This document shows positions 60,290 to 64,000 of a DNA stretch of 64,000 nt, piece by piece; positions within the stretch are counted from its first letter, which is position 1, and the number at the start of each line of letters is the position of its first letter. This DNA is from Berberis thunbergii (taxonomy: Eukaryota > Streptophyta > Magnoliopsida > Ranunculales > Berberidaceae). The notes below the pieces were generated by a model. That model had not been told where the DNA came from, ran no database searches, and worked only from the letters and a program-made list of their open reading frames with translations. Made by a program: the position numbers and the translations under genes. The stretch spans positions 86,580 to 150,579 of the forward strand of contig QNQO01005886.1 in the NCBI GenBank assembly GCA_003290165.1, written 5' to 3'.

Positions 60290-61350
60290 ATGATTTGGAG
60301 AATCACTCGGTTGGAGAAAAAAATGAAGTGGATGTTAATTTGTTAGTAGTTTGCAGGAGAGTTTGTTAAAGAAAATTCAAAGTTGATTGCTAGGGTCTTT
60401 GGTATTTGCTAAGTGTGTACATAAAGCCATCCAGGCATGAGACAGGAAGCAGATGAGTAAAAATGAACTTTCTATTAATATGAAATCTGGTCAGTTGGAT
60501 GCGGAAGAGAAAATTCAAGAAGCGAATGAGGCTGTGGAGGTTGTGAAAGCCGTGGAGGTGTTAGAGAAGAAGGCGTTGGACGTAGTTGTAATGCAAGACA
60601 ATCAGACTATGGGATTGATGCAGGGACCCGTTGAAGGTCCATCGGAGGTCGCAGTCTGCAAACAGAAGATGTGATCATAGGTCCAAAAGGTCGATGAAAC
60701 ATGAAAAACAATGTTGAATGTCAATACTTTGGAAATGTGTCAGTGTGGATAGTCAGAAATCAATGTCAGACTTGGAACTAGAACTGCAAGCAGCTCTGAT
60801 CAGAGATATGGAATTGGAAGCCCACTCAGATGGAGAAATCGGCGGATCGACTAAGAAGAAAGTTAAAGTGGTGCACCACCTGGGGAAAGACAGGTGACTA
60901 GACAGACGGTTGCTTCCTCCATGGGTTACTAATGTTTTACCACATATTGTTTTGGAATGCCTTGAGGAGTTGGGAACAAGGCTACTCGTTGCATATTAAA
61001 GAAGATGATTGCTGAAGAAAATGTCAAATCCTAATGATTGCAGAGCCTATGATTTATGACAACATAGTAATTTGGAAGTTCGGGATAAAGTGCAAAATTA
61101 TCAAGTTTTGTGTCTAATAGAGATAATTGCGAGGTCAGTTCTTGGAATCTAGGCTAATTGATATATCCTTTGTCAGTTCTTGGAATATGACAATACCCAA
61201 ATTATTCGATGGAAAGGGGCGTCATAGATAATTCCAATGCCCCAAACTTTTGTTGATTTCTTTTGGTTCTATGCCAAAGTGCGGGATGAAGGAAAGACGT
61301 CGATCTCTGGCATGAATATCAGAAAAAACAATTCCGTGCGGCTGTGAATG
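60290..61350 (+). pseudogene. LINE ORF1/endonuclease fragment, right of Pack-CACTA 2
   Basis: A charged ORF1-like tail (60453-60674, EEKIQEANEAVEVVKAVEVL) is followed near 60934 by ILFWNALRSWEQG, like the start of a LINE endonuclease (usually (I/V)WN.RG.G). LIAEPMI follows in another frame near 61030. Frames shift repeatedly. It is probably the continuation of the LINE at 51041-51364, split by Pack-CACTA 2. Confidence 0.45.
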
Positions 61351-63793
61351 AACCTTGCCACTCATTCATAAAGGGGGTTTTTGTTATAGCTCTTACATAT
61401 TGCTAAAATGAATTGTAACACTTTTGTGCTCATATCAAGGTGATGTTAATTTTGTATCATCAACCAACTCATACTAATGGAATAATTGTATCATCAACCA
61501 ACCCATACTAATCGAATAATTGCAACATGATAAAACTAATACTGAATTTTATATAGTTACACTATCTAATACTAATTTCAAATGAAGTTGATACTCAATT
61601 TTTCTTTGTATCATGTAGAAACTATAGCTAATTTAAACATTTTCCAAATAAAAAAAAGCTAAAAAATGGATAGTACACATCCAAAATTATGCAAAACACC
61701 GCACATCTCTTACCTAGACATCGATGCTTTTGGAGTGTTGCTCATTTTCCACACATCCTTTTATCAACTTTTCAATTCAAAATGTTTTTCATCAAGGGCT
61801 CAGATTAAGAAAAATAATAGCAAAACGTATAAAATAATCAAAACTCCCCAATCAGAGACATCCCAATTGTGCTAACATTGTATTTATTAAATTGCATCTG
61901 AATGTCTTGTACTCTTATCAAAATAGCATACCAAGTGTAACTTGAAAATATATTGTTGAAACAAAACAATACCAAAAGTCTTACAACCAGGAAGCTCAAT
62001 ACAGGCAATTGCACTAGTTTGTGGTGGTAGATAAACTAAGAAAAGATTTATAGTGTCTCTACATTTGAAGAACCTTATTTTTCCGAGCAACCTTCTGAGA
62101 AACATGCCTATCTATATCTTCAACACTTTCCTATCAACTCATGGTTCCTGCAATAAAAGATACAGACAAATTTGTCTGGTCAAACGAATCAGATAAAAGC
62201 TATTATATTGTTGTCAAGTTGTAGCTCATGAATCTGGATACCCGTAAATTCATATGACAAAACTATATGAAGCCATCATTCAAACGATCCCAATGAGATT
62301 GTAACCTTATGGATATCTAGTAACAGTACATTTTATAGACTCGAGTTGAGACTGCCTAACTTTAGCTTGCAGAGAGATAAGAGAATGATATGATTCGGAC
62401 CTGAACAAAAGTAAATAAATAAACATTTTTTAAACAAACGTTATAGATTTGGCATGATAGACTAGTTTGCAAGGGTGACAAAATGAGTTGTAATTGTTCA
62501 GAAGGATATCAGAAAATAAAAAACTTCACGATTTGTGATGCTAAATTTCCCAGAATGAATTGCATTCTTGCAAGTACATTTATTATTTTGTTTAACATGT
62601 TGCAAGAATTTTCATGGTTTGAAATCCAGTTAAATCCTTTATCGTTTTTTGAACAGTGGTGGCAACATTGGAATATGCGGTGAATCAACAGTAGAATTCT
62701 CCATGTTGTAATATGGAGTTTTGTTGTTTATCTGTGTCTTTGCTCAAGTTTCTTTACTGGAGTTATGATTTATTGGCTTTCAATTATTCAGTTCATAAAT
62801 ATTTAAAAAAAATGTTTTTAAAACCAACTCTAATGCCACGATGGTATTGACATCTTGGCACAATCATCCCTTCATTTAAGGCTAGCTGCCTTCCAACAGA
62901 TATCCTCTGTACCAATAGGGTTTTGTCAACATTTAACACGCTATAAATTCACACAAGTCTCAAGCCTCAACATAGTTAGAGATTGCTAATATTGCTTTTT
63001 TATCCTTTGATATTCTTCTTCCTATGCCCACCTTTTGTAATTCCACAATGCTAATAACTACCCGTTCTTTTGCAATACGTTCTAAGCATTTACTACCAAA
63101 GTATGTCACAACATGATCCCACAAAAATATGTGAGTTAGTGTAAATTACAAAAATATGTGAAATAATCTAGTAGAATACCTGGATGATTTAGGCACTTAG
63201 CAAGATTTTGAGGTCCAAGTTCATAATCAAACTTCATATTTCATTGAACAGGAAACAAATATTGCACCATGATCCTCCAAGCTTACTTCAAAGGCAAGAA
63301 AGTAGATGAAATTTGCTTTTATCAGTAGGAAAAGAAACTTTTGGCCAGAAACAGAGCATGCAAAAAGACTAGTAATCAATAGTAGAGAAGGGTCATATTA
63401 TTGTGTACAGCTCAGTTAATCCCATCTTATAAATAATTTTTCTGTTGTATCTTACAACATTTTCAGAAAGCTTCTAAAAGTCACTAAACCAAAATTTGGA
63501 CTACCAAGCAAGGGTTCACATAGTCATGCCATCTTAGTAATATATACTTTCTCCAGGGTGTGTCATGTCTCTTGTGCATAATTTAACGGGTTTTCTTGAA
63601 AGCATATGTACTTGAGTAATTTATTGGCCAGCCATCTCCTTTTGGTGGGCAAACACAGAGAAATACATAACCTTGTTGTAGGTCAGAAAATCCATCCTCC
63701 ACTAATTATGTGTTTGACAATAACTATTTAAGAACAAAAAATCTTTAAAATGGTAAAAACAAAAAATGGTTAAAGTAATCATGAATTACTAAC
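61351..63793. other. Intergenic or intronic sequence left of the PHO1-type exon
   Basis: No exon is recognised. A 34-bp tandem pair lies at 61452-61485 and 61486-61519 (TTGTATCATCAACCAAC.CAT). Part of it may be a long intron or the 3' side of the minus-strand PHO1-type gene. Confidence 0.4.
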
Positions 63794-63969
63794 CTATATC
63801 CACCAAAAATGGCTCTTTGACGACTGCTAAATACTTGCTTTAAATCAAGTAGAATTTGAAGATGTTTGTTCAGGATTTCTCCCCTCTCCACAAACTCACT
63901 CTCTTTGTTCTTATAAAACTGGTTCACCTTGTGTAGCTCCTCATCTAATCTCTCAAATAATTCCTTCAC
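63794..63969 (-). CDS. PHO1: SPX-domain exon of a PHO1-type phosphate exporter
   Basis: A single exon between acceptor ATATAG (63971-63970) and donor ATAG|GTTAGT encodes VKELFERLDEELHKVNQFYK, then NKESEFVERGEILNKHLQIL and LDLKQVFSSRQR. This is the second block of the SPX domain, which senses inositol pyrophosphates in PHO1/XPR1 proteins that load phosphate into xylem. The frame is open throughout. The first exon would lie beyond 64000. Later exons were not recognised down to 61.4 kb, so the gene may have a long intron or be truncated. Partial by window edge. Confidence 0.8.
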
Positions 63970-64000
63970 CTATATCCACCAAAACAAAATAATTAAAAAA

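Noticed and set aside
61666..62105. Open frames on both strands near 61.7-62.1 kb
   Set aside because: No recognised motif; AT-rich sequence with chance open frames.

Overview
The window is nuclear DNA of a flowering plant, almost certainly a eudicot. It is AT-rich, introns have GT/AG borders, and every recognisable protein is a plant gene or a plant transposon. The species cannot be fixed from the sequence. No tRNA, rRNA or CRISPR was found. Most of the 64 kb is nested or adjacent mobile elements; resident gene content is an MRS2 magnesium-transporter remnant (5.4-7.5 kb), unidentified exon-like blocks (32-34 kb) and one SPX exon of a PHO1-type gene at the right edge.

Left part. 1-4.95 kb is the 3' half of an Athila-like Ty3/gypsy retrotransposon (decayed RT and RNase H, a 279-bp tandem duplication that includes the polypurine tract, and a 3' LTR). 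The MRS2 remnant carries a Tourist-like MITE and a duplicated exon. 9303-17369 is a Mutator-like element (MULE) with a perfect 9-bp target duplication. It encodes a frameshifted FAR1-type transposase on the minus strand and an intact 112-aa RNase H1 N-terminal-domain protein on the plus strand. Both genes appear to start from a promoter and 5' UTR exon lying inside the terminal inverted repeats. 17988-19883 is a second, non-coding MULE-like element with inverted repeats of about 500 bp.

Middle part. 20344-29473 is a complete but pol-less Tat-type gypsy element on the minus strand, with 5-bp target duplication AATTA. It has gag and protease remnants, a 4-copy 127-134 bp tandem array and an antisense coiled-coil ORF. 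A hAT MITE (31238-31626) and a decayed LINE (about 34.7-37.3 kb) follow.

Right part. A hAT transposase gene (37270-49299, minus) is split by a 9.9-kb CACTA element (38089-47960, TSD CCT). That element encodes no recognisable transposase but carries pieces of at least five plant genes, all on the minus strand: RPL24, an SRS/SHI transcription factor, a probable TGA bZIP N-terminus, a Prp43-type DEAH helicase and AGT2. The SRS gene is complete and in frame. A second CACTA element (51365-59499, TSD GAG), inserted in LINE-like sequence, carries ALG2, an M1 aminopeptidase, homocysteine S-methyltransferase and an unidentified gene, all on the plus strand. The two elements share a short segment next to the end towards which their captured genes read. 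This suggests one Pack-CACTA family with a fixed polarity and a promoter-like 5' end.

The most notable content is therefore two polar, multi-gene Pack-CACTA elements side by side, and a MULE whose inverted repeats act as mirrored promoter/first-exon cassettes. All family names come from recognising motifs by eye; no database search was run.
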